Shown here in pieces: positions 25,501-37,472 of a DNA stretch of 64,000 nt. The notes under the pieces are model-generated. The model worked only from the letters and a program-made list of their open reading frames with translations. It had not been told where the DNA came from and ran no database searches. The DNA comes from Capitulum mitella (Eukaryota > Arthropoda > Thecostraca > Pollicipedomorpha > Pollicipedidae): positions 29,449,451 through 29,513,450 of the forward strand of contig CP099839.1 in NCBI GenBank assembly GCA_030062745.1. The letters are read 5' to 3'. Positions within the stretch are counted from its first letter, which is position 1; each line of letters opens with the position of its first letter. A program made the translations under genes and the position numbers.

Positions 25501-26201
25501 TTATTTGTGCATCTGCATGGGTTCCTTTTATTTTTGTATTTTATACTCTTTTCTCTCTGACTGTGAAGTTTGTTCTTGGCGTTTTTGGTTTGCATTTTGC
25601 TGAAATTAGTTTTGCTCCATTTTACTTTTAGTTATGGTGGCGGCAGTTTTATGATGCCACGATTTATATCCAATCTGAAGTACGGCTACAACACCGAGTT
25701 GGATCTTAAACAGGTACGTTAAGTGTTTGGACGCTAAACAATCGGTAAGAAATATGCAAACCAATGGCATCCTGCGGTCTGAGTCTAAAATGCAATGGTT
25801 GACTAACGTATGCATGCTCCATCCCCACTAGTGCATACCACTTGCAGCAAGTGCATTTGACACTGCTTGCACGCATTGATGAATGCTTGCACGCATTCCA
25901 TGGATGGGAAGGTAAACGACAGCTATGTTAGACTGTTCGCTTCTGTACAATAACAGCATGTTAAGATCGGCACTCCGGTTCCCTGCCTGCATATAGTTAA
26001 CAGCACTGTGCAACCGCATATTAACATCGCCATTTAATCAGGGTGCTTGTAAGTATGCTGCTGACTTTGCACGTGCTCTGTATCCAGGTTCAGAGGCATG
26101 TACCAACTGGGCATCATTTGCGCTTCTTTCAAGAGAGATCGTAACGAGCAAGCAGAGCTGGTGGAGGTACGCATCTTCTCCCTCTCCCTCCCTCGCTCCC
26201 T

Positions 26202-26277
<76 letters not shown>

Positions 26278-28049
26278 GTCTCTGTCTCTGTTTTCGCTGT
26301 ACCTATTTGTCCATCCGCATTCCTCTCTTTATCAGTCTCCAGTTTTGCCGTGGAACTCCGAACTTCCCAGTCACATGCCTTCGAACACCCCCGTTGCCTT
26401 TGATCTCTTTGACTGTTTATTGTGTCTAGTGCAGCATTATTCTCCGGGTGCTACAGGACGTTATACTACACCTCCCAATACTCACTATTCCATAAATGTC
26501 GAAACCAGTAACCCAGCACTGCGCCCGATTTGGGTAATTCAAACGGCAATCGATAGTGCTGAGCGATATGACATTGTGACGTATACATGTTTTACTTTTG
26601 GGTCACTGATGCCGTCACAGATCAGGCCGAACACCGAAAAGTAACCCCCGTTTCTCCAGATTTGCCCATTGGCAATAAAAAACAGACTGAGATTAAAGTT
26701 GGCACTACATTATGTTTCTGGTAGCTTGGTCTCACATCATGAGTACCACCTGAGCCAAGGTCATCAAAGGTCAAGGTCGCAGGCCAGGTCATATTTGACG
26801 TCCGTGATAACAGGTCATGCAGTACATGCTTCCTGGCCCATTTGATACGGAGATTCCCAAAAAGACGCCTTCAAAGAGCTTCGCATGCAATTAAACCCTT
26901 GAAATGACCCAAATTATCGTGCGCATGCAACATTGCATGTGCGCAGTAATTTGACAGCTTGTGGTTTCAAACTCGGACTATCACGAGTCCGCTAGTTAAT
27001 TCCATCTATCACCTCTGGATGACCCTAAAAGTCAATTTGGCCAATGTTGCACATTGTTCCGGAGTGTTGCACAACCTTGCAAAGGCCGACATCTTTGCAC
27101 CGGTCATCCAGAGCGTCGAACTGGCACCACCAGTTTATTCGCGAAGCTGAAATCTGCACAAAGCCACGAAATGTCAAAAAACTGGAAAATGTTACACTGT
27201 TGTCAGAAACTACTGCGTCAGTCGCATGCGCGATATCTTGCAAGAAAATTTGGCAATCTATCCGAGTGCATCCGGAAATCAGTTTGTTCAATGCTGTTGT
27301 GGAATGAATTCTCACTGGACCTGAAAAGTGGAACATGTATATTGGCCCTTGGATGATCTACCATGGAGTCAGTGGTGGTCTACCTTAAGCCACCACGGAT
27401 TCTAAATGCACCGACAATACGGCGGTGAAGTAAAATTGGACGTCAAATCGCAAAACATGGTTGTCTTTATAACGTCATTAAGATGTGGCTTAGGATGACG
27501 TCGTTTCCACTTTTTGCCGCCAGTATGTGAACAACTGATGTAAAAAGGCGCTGAAAGTTTCAGGACGTTGCGTTTATTTGTTAATAAGTGGGCCAGGGGG
27601 AGTTAAGCGACTCCTCCCGCCATCCAATGATGGTTTAATGACAACATGGCCACATTGCCAGGGTGGCCTTGCATTGCTTTGGCATTCAAATCTTGTTGCT
27701 AAATATCGTGCAGAAGTGTCATAATCTATTTGACTCTTTAACTGACTATTCCGAATACGTTTGTGGTTGTCGTAAAACTGTCCTTATCTGGTCTCATGTC
27801 GTTTAAATACTTATCTGCCGCACTTAATACGGTTCTAAAGGCACGTCATGTCCAAGTCGTGGTTTAGCGTGACTGACAGAGTTCGCGACCTGATCTCAGC
27901 TGAAGCAGTTCTACAAGGAGAACGAGGCCACCCTGTCCGAAGCCAAGCGGGAAATGGAGCAAGCCATTGAGTACTCCACCACCAACGTGGCCTGGATGAA
28001 GACCAATTACGATACGATAGTGCGCTGGCTCGAGAATCATCAGCGCTGA
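3860..28049 (+). CDS. M1 zinc aminopeptidase, aminopeptidase N-like (16 exons)
   Basis: The product is a membrane-anchored M1 metallopeptidase that removes N-terminal residues from extracellular peptides. Coding exons: 3860-4515, 12596-12751, 13053-13186, 13897-14074, 14256-14439, 18247-18403, 18900-18981, 19745-19928, 21954-22098, 22407-22552, 23000-23176, 23718-23908, 24216-24386, 24984-25127, 25632-25713, 27900-28049. They total 2937 bases (978 residues), with every GT-AG junction in phase. Residues about 34-54 form a hydrophobic anchor after a short cytoplasmic tail (type II topology). Active-site motifs are intact: GAMEN at 364-368, HELAH at 400-404 with the third zinc ligand Glu423, and the catalytic Tyr486 in an ISYEK context. 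The C-terminal half matches the helical ERAP1_C-type domain. The length is close to mammalian ANPEP. There is no hydrophobic C-terminal tail, so the GPI anchor typical of insect gut aminopeptidases is not expected. The exact paralogue within the M1 family is uncertain. Confidence 0.95.
9883..10160. repeat. repeat with everted AGGTCA half-sites
   Basis: TGACCTTAGGTCA occurs at 9883-9895 and again at 9991-10003, 108 bp apart and both followed by ATGTC. TGACCTAGGTCA follows at 10149-10160. A related copy, AACCTTAGGTCAATATC, lies at 57042-57058. Each is an everted pair of the nuclear-receptor half-site AGGTCA. The recurring flanks mark a dispersed repeat family; any regulatory role is speculative. 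Confidence 0.55.
12224..12299 (-). repeat. tRNA-like element (SINE head or tRNA pseudogene)
   Basis: On the minus strand the sequence starts GGCGACAAGTAACTCAGACG, resembling an acceptor strand followed by an A box. About 50 bases after the start it has GGGTTCGAGTCGC, close to the B-box consensus. The T-stem pairing is poor and there is no matching 3' acceptor strand, so this is probably a tRNA-derived SINE head or decayed tRNA rather than a working gene. Confidence 0.4.
13897..14439 (+). CDS. aminopeptidase exons 4-5: catalytic core
   Basis: Exon 4 (13897-14074) carries the substrate-binding GAMENWG motif near its 3' end. Exon 5 (14256-14439) carries HELAHQWFG and, 18 residues after the second His, the Glu of WLNEGFAS, completing HExxH-x18-E. 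The short intron between them (14075-14255) begins GTAGAG and ends CCGCAG. All zinc ligands and the catalytic Glu401 are present, so the enzyme should be active. Confidence 0.95.
14440..18246. other. aminopeptidase intron 5 (3.8 kb)
   Basis: No exon of another gene is recognised. The intron contains GC-rich patches at about 14900-15300 and 17090-17560, a copy of a 121-bp dispersed repeat (15622-15742), and a short CCAA microsatellite near 16680. The acceptor before exon 6 (ACCGAAG at 18240-18246) has a weak pyrimidine tract. The phase and the protein match on both sides nevertheless support it. Confidence 0.55.
15622..15742 (+). repeat. 121-bp dispersed repeat, copy 1
   Basis: This segment matches 30826-30946 over 121 bases without gaps. 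By hand count there are 9 mismatches (about 93% identity). Both copies begin GTCTCGCGGCGG and end CACCTGGGAGACGGCG, and similarity stops abruptly on both sides. No terminal repeats or tRNA-like boxes are seen. Confidence 0.8.
19534..19632 (+). repeat. tandem duplication of a ~49-bp unit with an A-box-like start
   Basis: TAGCTCAGCAGCATT near 19535 and TTAGCTCAGTAGCATT near 19583 are each followed about 20 bases later by GCCTGTCACAACC or CTGTCTGTCACAACC. The unit start resembles a tRNA A box, but no B box follows. It lies in intron 7, about 110 bases before exon 8. Confidence 0.6.
19929..21953. other. aminopeptidase intron 8 (2.0 kb)
   Basis: No gene is recognised. GC-rich patches occupy about 20150-20750 and 21290-21620. 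The intron ends in TGTTTTCAG, a good acceptor for exon 9. Confidence 0.55.
23432..23688. mobile_element. possible hAT-like fragment in intron 11
   Basis: CAGGGGCGGATCCGGGTC at 23432 is a common style of hAT terminus. At 23671-23688 the sequence reads GGTCTGATCCGCGCCCTG, an imperfect inverted counterpart. No 8-bp target duplication is found, so the boundaries and integrity are doubtful. Confidence 0.35.
24914..24978. promoter_or_regulatory. two adjacent perfect 11-bp hairpins before the exon 14 acceptor
   Basis: Hairpin 1 pairs CACACGCCACC (24914-24924) with 24932-24942 across a 7-base loop. Hairpin 2 pairs TCGAATGCCAC (24949-24959) with 24968-24978 across an 8-base loop. The AG of the exon 14 acceptor is at 24982-24983, five bases from hairpin 2, so the second stem covers the region where the branch point and pyrimidine tract would lie. 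A role in splicing is inferred only. Confidence 0.6.
25714..27899. other. aminopeptidase intron 15 (2.2 kb)
   Basis: The intron contains a CT microsatellite, AGGTCA-rich sequence near 26757-26815, and no recognised exon. It ends TGATCTCAG before the last coding exon. Confidence 0.55.
26212..26290 (+). repeat. (CT)n microsatellite
   Basis: Pure CT runs from 26212 to about 26271, followed by CTGT interruptions to 26290. A poly-C run of about 11 bases comes directly before it. Confidence 0.95.
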
Positions 28050-30213
<2,164 letters not shown>

Positions 30214-30825
30214 GGAGGGAGAGAGAAAGATCGGTCGATGATAAGACCGTTCATTACCTTGAATTTCCCTGGCTCTCGCTGGCGAACTAGAGCCATGCGT
30301 AGTCAGTCGAAGTCATTGCAGATAAGCGAGTGGAAGCTTTTACAAGCATGCAAATCATGAGATGTAACAGCATGGTCAAAAAACATTACGAACGAAAGAT
30401 GGCGTTAACACGAATATGATCAATCGAATCAACAATGAAAGCCGAGACGGAAAATGTTTCCGTGCCAACCGACTCACTGTGACTGGTTACCGGGAACACC
30501 AGTTGCTATCGTCCGCCGACAACGTCTCTGATCTTTGGGATTCGGAAGGAAGGTGGGGGGTCGACAACCCCTTACTTCGGCTGTGACGCTGCATAGAATG
30601 AGGCACAGCCTCCGTGTTCAGACTTCAGAACAGTTTATTCTGACGCCGATGGTGCGAACTGCGGCTGAGGCAGCTCGCAAATCAAGTGGCGGCCCAGCCA
30701 GCTGCCTCCGGCCGCGGCCCGACTCCGGCCTCCGGGACTCACCCCGCCGAGAGCCGAGGTGAGCCTCAGCCGTCCGCAGCGCCGGGCCTGTCCGTCACGG
30801 CCGACGCCTGATGGCCGTCACGTCC

Positions 30826-30946
30826 GTCTCGCGGCGGCTCGTTTTGGACCGGACGCAGTTTCAGCCGTCTCCGGGGAGCGCTACACAGGCGGCGTCGCCC
30901 GAGTTAGCAGTCGCCTCAGACAGGACGTCTCACCTGGGAGACGGCG
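30826..30946 (+). repeat. 121-bp dispersed repeat, copy 2
   Basis: The second copy of the element at 15622-15742, in the same orientation and gap-free, with 9 mismatches by hand count. It lies in a GC-rich patch (30660-31010) 15 kb from copy 1. Confidence 0.8.
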
Positions 30947-31061
30947 ATCCCCGATCGATCTGGCCTCTCTGTCGGCGCGATTATAAGCGACAGCGCGTGT
31001 CGCAGTCAGGAGCGACGACACCGTGGGGAACGTGGGGAACACGTGCCCTGCCACGGATCCA

Positions 31062-31160
31062 AGAGGGGCGAAGGGGCAGCCGCCCCTGACATTTTGGCGT
31101 TCTTACCTGCCGAAGGCGGGTAAGGACGCCAAATGTGAAACCCTTAGACGCCGAAGGCGG
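31062..31160. repeat. stem-loop cluster with GCCGAAGGCGG motif and hAT-like end
   Basis: A 15-bp stem with one mismatch pairs 31093-31107 with 31119-31133, with TGCCGAAGGCG in the loop. The motif GCCGAAGGCGG repeats at about 31147. Just upstream, GCCGCCCCTG ending at 31088 looks like a hAT right end. The reverse motif CCGCCTTCGGCGG also occurs inside the hAT-like element at 724-1452. Confidence 0.5.
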
Positions 31161-31269
31161 ATAAGAGCATGGAAGCCATTTCCAAACGAATGTTCTCCTT
31201 GCATACAAAGGCACCTTGTCTTTAACAGCGCACATGTGACATCACGCACCCTTGTGATAGGACATCGGC

Positions 31270-31620
31270 GCCGTTATGTTGAAAAGAAGCTTCTGTGACA
31301 TAGAGGAAACGGTCCTAAAAGAGCTCATGTGCGTCCCGTCTTTGAAAAAGAGCCGTCAGCACACAGCTATGTGACACAGACGGGACGCGGAAGATACAGA
31401 GGCGCCCTTGCAATGGTGTACGGGCGCCCTGGCGTTAAAAAGGCGCCCCTGTGATTCGGTGAAAGCGTCTCTGTGATGGGGCACGACCACCTCAAAAGGG
31501 CGCCCAGCATACATCGAGGAGGCGCCCACGTTTGTAATATATGGACGGTCTTTTCGTTAGTATGACGCCCGTGTGACACAGAAGCGCCCCTTCGATGGCA
31601 TATCATTCAAGGCACTCCTT
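31270..31620 (+). repeat. second degenerate ~21-22-bp minisatellite
   Basis: Diverged units such as AGGCGCCCCTGTGAT and AGGCGCCCTTGCAATG recur about every 21-22 bases, best preserved at 31400-31530. The unit length is like the minisatellite at 766-1285, but the consensus differs. Confidence 0.6.
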
Positions 31621-31711
31621 TGATTAATCATAGCGCCATATTTTTAGGAGCCACCCAGGTAACAGTGAAAAAGCATATATCAATATGTATATGCACTAAT
31701 GTGAGTATATA

Positions 31712-31714
<3 letters not shown>

Positions 31715-31747
<33 letters not shown>
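31715..31747 (+). repeat. (TA)n microsatellite
   Basis: A pure AT/TA run of about 33 bases, with shorter ATATATG-like repeats before it. It abuts the left side of a hAT-like fragment. Confidence 0.9.
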
Positions 31748-31748
<1 letters not shown>

Positions 31749-31749
<1 letters not shown>

Positions 31750-31949
31750 AATGCGAGTTTCTGAACGAGTTTAGCCCACTTTATTTCGAGCGATGACAAT
31801 TTTTTACGTATTTCCATTCGTTGGATTTCATTTACCAAAAACCAAACTGTTTCCTTGTTCAAAATATTTGTTGGGGTAGGGGGCAAAATTACCTTTGTGG
31901 GGGCGAAGATCCCCTGGCCCCCGCAAAGGAATATAAATCGACACCCCTG
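31749..31949. mobile_element. truncated hAT-like element related to 33613-34033
   Basis: The segment shares GTTTAGCCCACTTTATTT with the element at 33613-34033 and ends CGACACCCCTG, the reverse complement of the hAT-style terminus CAGGGGTGTCG. The matching left terminus and target duplication are not found; the left end runs into a TA microsatellite. Confidence 0.5.
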
Positions 31950-33612
31950 ATCGGAGGGAACAAGCTTACGAAGACTGCGACCAAGAAAAAAGTATGTTGT
32001 GTTGGAATGTCGTGCTTAGACAACTTATTGGGATATAACAACTTATATCCCATTCGACTTCACTGAAAAGACCAGCTTGGCCGCTCGAGAACTTTACGTT
32101 CAAGATGTTTTCGAACGCCACTTATGTTGTGAAGCCATGTTCCCATCACACATCCCACCGGAACCATGATCTCGGGCGTTCCACCATTTCACGCCCGTGA
32201 CTCATGGTTCTCAGCAATTCCCTGCGTGAAACTCGGTCTGCCGTCCGACAGCGACGCGTTGGCAAAACGTCACGTGCAGAGATTACAACGCGGGCGCAGT
32301 AAGGCGCGAGGCCAGACCTGTCTGAAGAAACCGCCCGCTCAGATCGCTGAGCGACGTCCCGCAGTTTCGGCTGCGTTGGGTTGGCAGGCAGCTGCGATTT
32401 ATATGTATCAGTGTTTAAAGTGGGCCTGCTAAAGGTCAGTTACATGGAATCTTTTTTCACGTAGGGTTCAAGTCGTGATGTTTAAGTTAAAGACTCGCTT
32501 AACCTGGTAAGATTCCGTGAAGTCGAGTATGCTTAACTATTCACCTAGGTATGATAAGAACATTTCTGCTTCATAGTTTTTATCCACATCGTAGTGTTGA
32601 CAACGCAAGAAAATGAGTGATGAAGCAAAGCTGCTTGATGTGAAACCGAAGAAATAGCGCGGAAAGTCTACGATTGCCCGGCTCTTTAAATCAAATAACA
32701 ACCAGTTAGGTCCACGACATCAGGTGCTGACAATGTGTCCCGTGAAACTGAGCGACAGTGCGTGTTGCTCGCGCGGATGCGCTGGAGAGCATGAACGGCG
32801 AGCGAGAGTGGAACTTAGAAGTCATCACGTTCTCCGGGGACATTCGTTCCCAGGAATGGGTCTTCTCCGAGGCGGCCATGGGCACCGAACAGCGGAAATT
32901 CCCGTCATTACTCGGAGAGAGAGCTCGGTCGCCGCTGCTGCCCGGTCACCACGCAGTCCCGCCGGGAAAGGCCGGCGGCCGCTGGAGTTCCGGCTCCCGG
33001 GGGCTGCCACGATGTGCCGCAGCCTCGTCGTCAGTCGGAAGATCACCTCGCCGCAGGCGAAACAGGCCCGGGAAGCCATCCGGCTACGGAGCTGCCCGAC
33101 CGGACAACGTATCGCAAGGACTGGTTCGGGCGAATTCTGTCCGTGAGAACCACCACCAGGCACTTTTCGTTGAGTTTGACATTACATCAGGTAATTCCGA
33201 GCCATCGTCGAACATTAACAGCAATGTTGCCAGCGATGGGAATATTATCGAGCAAATAGCCATGCGACCGAAACAAGATTAACCCTTTACGGGTGACTCC
33301 CATTTATTGATGGTTTCTTTGCTTCGTTTCGTTGCTAACATGTTGACGGAGCTATGCTTCTCTGTCGGTCCATAGCCCCCGTGACACCAACGCAAAGCTG
33401 CCCACTTACCGTCAATGTAAACTGATTGAGATGGTGTTGGGATGGAACAGCTGATAACCACGCACAACATGAACAGTTAGACTTTTTAGGTCTCCACCGT
33501 TTGCGGCGACTAAAATAAAATCTCGGAATTACGGCAATGAAAATAGTCGTGCATGGGCACGTATGTGCAAATTCTACCAAGTCCGTTACTATCGCCGCAA
33601 TGCTTTACGAAC
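31950..33612. other. intergenic DNA, no gene recognised
   Basis: The open frames at 32166-32432 and 32758-33282 lie in moderately GC-rich sequence and show no known domain, signal peptide or splice-supported extension. Nothing else is supported here. Confidence 0.4.
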
Positions 33613-33779
33613 CAGGGGCGTCAGTTTCTGCAAATGATTGGGTGGTCAGAGCCGTGGGCTTGAGAACGTGACCTCCCCCCAAATGTGAATTTCTCAATGG
33701 GTTTAGCCCACTTTATTTTGATCAATAGAAATTTTCGAGTTCTTTGTTACCATTTTTTAAATAAAAAATTGCGTATATC

Positions 33780-33843
<64 letters not shown>

Positions 33844-34033
33844 AAGATAGAAAGATACATCACTTTATGCCTTGTTCTATATCTTCTGCCTATATTTTAT
33901 CTATTGGATTTTTGCCCAATTCCCTTTAAAACTGACAAAAAATATTGGAGGGGTCCAAACTTACATTGGAGAGGACCAAATCAACATTGGGTGGGCCAGT
34001 GCTCCCTCGGAAGAATACAGATCGACATCCCTT
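33613..34033. mobile_element. hAT-like MITE with perfect 8-bp target duplication
   Basis: The element starts CAGGGGCGTCAG and ends TCGACATCCCTT. The ends are imperfect inverted repeats related to CAGGGGYGTCGA. TTACGAAC occurs immediately before (33605-33612) and immediately after (34034-34041), the 8-bp duplication expected of hAT transposition. The 421-bp interior has no transposase and contains a long TA microsatellite. A truncated relative lies at 31749-31949. Confidence 0.75.
33782..33841 (+). repeat. (TA)n microsatellite inside the MITE
   Basis: About 60 bases of uninterrupted TA repeat within the element at 33613-34033, which probably lengthened the element after insertion. Confidence 0.95.
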
Positions 34034-34041
34034 TTACGAAC

Positions 34042-36626
34042 TGCTTGATGTCGCGCACCGGCCGCACTGTACATGACTGAAATTTGGCATCACCATACGT
34101 AAAGAAACATTTTAATACAGGCTGAATGTTGTCGGTGACACAGCTACGGCTTCGGCTGCACGTGGGATGCCGCGTTCGCCCTGGCGGTACCAGTTCGGCT
34201 GCGGCGGCTCGCGGGAGCTGCTACAGGGCGGGACAGCCCGCCATGAGTTCCCGTCGCAGAACCACAGACATCCGTTCGGCACATTCTGGAGTTAACCGGA
34301 CTGGTTTCGCCAGGGCGGCCTGGCCGCCGGCGTCCGCCAAGCATAACCGATTCGAATTACGAGGTGGGTTTGGTGACCGCCACTTCTCAGGTAATACATC
34401 GACCTCATCAATGCTAGGTTCCCGGCAGGGTGCCACCAACGAGCGCAGGACGGTAAGACCGAGGTGTTCATTGTACGACAATTTTCCAGAACACGCTATG
34501 CTGTGTTTCTACGTCTTCTTCTGTCAACACGCCATGTCTTCTTCTTTGTCAACACGCCATGCTGTGCTTCTGCGTATTTGACAATGAAAAAACGCATGAG
34601 CTGTTTTCTAAGTCGACTCAGAATTTCACATTTCACCTTAGTTGAAAAAGAGGATGCACAAGGCAGCAGGCTATTATTGTCTGGGTGGGCATATCCATGC
34701 ATGCACCAACAACGCAATCACGGTATAATCCGAAGAAGAAAAAAAAACAGGGCAAGTTAGCATCTTGCACTTTTTGAGCACACTCATTTCTTAGCTCAGC
34801 TTCATGACTTTTACAAAGCGGTACACTGTCAACGGGAACTGTCGCGTAATAATAAAATGTCGCGTCAACGGGTCTGCCACGCGTCGAGAGCTTGGGAATG
34901 CAGAGCTTTTCGAAGGGTCTCATTTCACGCAACGCTCAAACGTTACGGTTTATGTCCAACACCAGTTGCAGTATCAATCCCTCTTTCCTCCGCCCAGCGA
35001 GCATGGTAAAGCACGCCACAGCTGCAGCCCCCCCAATTATCGAGAATTTCCAAATCAGCCAAGCGGTATTGCATGGACAGGTGATACCTCAAAATAGGAA
35101 TTCTACACGGTCACAAAACTTTGTCTAAGCTTGGCTTTAATGTCCAGAATGCACACATCGGAATACACCCGGTGTGTGCTTCTTCTTTGCAATTTCGAAT
35201 TGTTCTTGCAAGAGCATGCGCGTGCCCCACTTTGCGACGCTGAAGGCGCAAGACCACATTAAGTGCGGTGATCATATGGGGAAAGCTCTGAAACATTTGA
35301 GTGTAATCCTTTTACATTTCCATTTAAAATATTTCACCCTTCATTAAACATGCGTAGCAAAATTATGGGCTGTTTATTACAGTTTCAAGGCACTTTGATG
35401 CAAGATGATACATATGGCACGCTCAACTACTAAGCAGCTTTTACTAACCCTAAAGCACTGCTGTCACCCCAGTCGACGCAGGGATCAGAGATGGAGTGAG
35501 CAGTTTACCAACATAGCATTCGTATAAGCACAAAATCGCAGAATGCAGCTAAGGCAGCTTGGTGCGCCATCTATACGGATCTGATAAGCTACCTGATTCA
35601 GCCAGTCTGGCCCGACTTTATGACTGACCATCGTGCTATGACCTTGGAAGGAGGTGTGCAAATTCCAAATGCAATTCGTTACGGCATATCGCGCCAAACA
35701 GCCGACTGGGCGTTGCTACATTTTAAAGAAGGCTGATTACTTTCATAACCATGCCCAAAGTCCCGGAGCCTGTAATGACCATTTTTAACTACGTGAAACT
35801 TAGCGCCTCGATTTCTTACTGATAAGTGCCAGCACGATAAGAAATCCCGAACAATAGGCAACGGAACAGCCACAAATCCTGAAATGTGCGACCATCACAT
35901 TGCAAAAAGCCGAACTCTGAACCTACGCACTGACGGAGAGCAGGTGTAAGGGTGAAAGGGTGCCACACAGTAAGCACGTCGATTTCCTGCAACACTCGGC
36001 TTCACACGTGCAGTAACGAGTCGCAAGGCAGCTGATGAGCACAGTCTAAAATACTCAGTCTCAAACTACTTATCACCAACTTACAAACAACAACAAAAGC
36101 AGAGCAAAGGGCAGTTCAATACCGATGTTCACAGAAAATACATCATCCACTTGGCCAGGGCAATGGAAAGAAAACGCTGCTGTTGAAAGAAAATCCTGCA
36201 GCTCAAATTCAAGATCAAAATGTCCTGGACAGCTGACCAGTTTTGTTTTCCACAAATTGCATTAGCCAGAATGGCATGCTGCAGGATTTGCATGACCCAT
36301 AAGTGTGCTGGCAACAAGGCATTATTTCCAAAAGTGACTCAAAACAACCATTTCCCCTGGCATGAAAACGCCCGCTATCCCCAAATGGCTTATTAGCTAC
36401 AGAAAGCCACATCCAAGCTGCACCTAACAAGCAGTCTGGAATATACGACAATCGCTAAGAGAAGTGCAGCAGTAAGACCAGGGCATAATTCACCAATGAA
36501 AAAGGGAATTTGCAGGGACCAGCAAGCCTATCACAAGCCACACCAAAGCCCCGTGCAACAGCTGACGCGCCGCCGCGTCGTCCGGCGCTCGTAGCGCCAC
36601 GGACCCTGCGGAGGGCGGCCGGGCCT
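34042..36626. other. intergenic DNA and probable NUDT9 3' region
   Basis: No gene is recognised. A GC-rich patch lies at about 34150-34400, followed by CpG-poor sequence from about 35300 onward that probably includes the NUDT9 3' untranslated region. On the minus strand an AATAAA lies at 35378-35373, 1.25 kb after the NUDT9 stop, and is a candidate polyadenylation signal. Confidence 0.4.
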
Positions 36627-37472
36627 TCACCAGTGGGCGCCATGCAGGTCAACCACCTGCTTGACCATGTGCAGGTGGCTGGCGTAGAGCTGCGTTTCGG
36701 CCGAGACGTCGGTCCAGCGCACGGCGCCGGCGTCATCGCCGGCCTGCAGCGGGAACGCGCCGACCGCCGCGCCCGTCTCGTCGTGGAAGTTGAACGCTTC
36801 CGTCTCCATCCAGGCGTTGTCGGTGTTGCGCGGGTCGTCGACGTATCCGGCGTAGACGCGCCGGCCGCCGGCGAACAGCGCGGCCACCTGGTCGGCCAGC
36901 TGGCGACGCCGCTCCGGGGTCGCCTCCAGCGCGTTCAGCGCCTCCTCCTGGAACTCGCGCTGCACCGTGGCCGACACCCGCTCGCCGGCGTCCACCATGC
37001 CGCCGGGCAGCGCCCAGAGGCCGCAGTCGCGCCGCAGGATGGTGACCAGCTGCAGCTGCGGCCGGCCGCTGGTCGGGTGCATCCAGCGCTGACCGTCGGC
37101 GTCGCGCCGCCAGCGCGTCACCAGCGGGTCGGCCGCGTGGTTGGGCCCCCAGCGGCCCAGCAGGCCGCGGCCGCGCACGCCCGTCCGGCCGATCGGGTTC
37201 AGCGGCGCGCCGCCGGCGTCCAGCGCGTACTGGCCCTGGTGGCTGCGGCGGTCCACCTTGCCGTCGACCGCGTTCCAGCGCGGATGAAAGCCGGGCGCGC
37301 CCAGTTCCGGGTCGGCCCATGGCTTGCCGGGGACCGCCGGGCTGGTGTATTGGACAGGGGCGTACTCGGGCCACGGCACCGACCACGGCACCTTGTCATC
37401 CGGCACCGGCGCCCGGTTCACGCCCCCAGACGATGGGTAGCACCCGCCGCGACACTTGACGTGCAGATCCAT
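36627..37472 (-). CDS. NUDT9: NUDT9-like ADP-ribose pyrophosphatase (main coding exon)
   Basis: The product is a Nudix hydrolase expected to cleave ADP-ribose to AMP and ribose 5-phosphate. The frame matches human NUDT9 closely as recalled: HVKCRG near the start, GKPWADPE, GRTGxxGRGxLGRWGPNHAADP, then the Nudix box GGMVDAGERVSAT..REFQEEAL at about residues 157-179, GYVDDPRNTDNAWMETEAFN, and a C-terminus ending GAHW. The catalytic REFQEE core is intact, unlike the altered box of the TRPM2 channel domain. Starting at the ATG at 37472 gives 281 residues. The same frame is open to 37685, but the extra part does not look conserved. Mammalian NUDT9 has an N-terminal mitochondrial leader, which is missing here, so an upstream exon may exist. 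It is transcribed away from SMARCE1. Confidence 0.9.
   Translation of the reverse strand: MDLHVKCRGGCYPSSGGVNRAPVPDDKVPWSVPWPEYAPVQYTSPAVPGKPWADPELGAPGFHPRWNAVDGKVDRRSHQGQYALDAGGAPLNPIGRTGVRGRGLLGRWGPNHAADPLVTRWRRDADGQRWMHPTSGRPQLQLVTILRRDCGLWALPGGMVDAGERVSATVQREFQEEALNALEATPERRRQLADQVAALFAGGRRVYAGYVDDPRNTDNAWMETEAFNFHDETGAAVGAFPLQAGDDAGAVRWTDVSAETQLYASHLHMVKQVVDLHGAHW

Noticed and set aside
26080..26166. Possible extra aminopeptidase exon between AG at about 26080 and GTACGC at 26168
   Set aside because: Joining exon 15 directly to exon 16 gives the conserved DLKQLKQFY junction in phase; the extra peptide has no family match.
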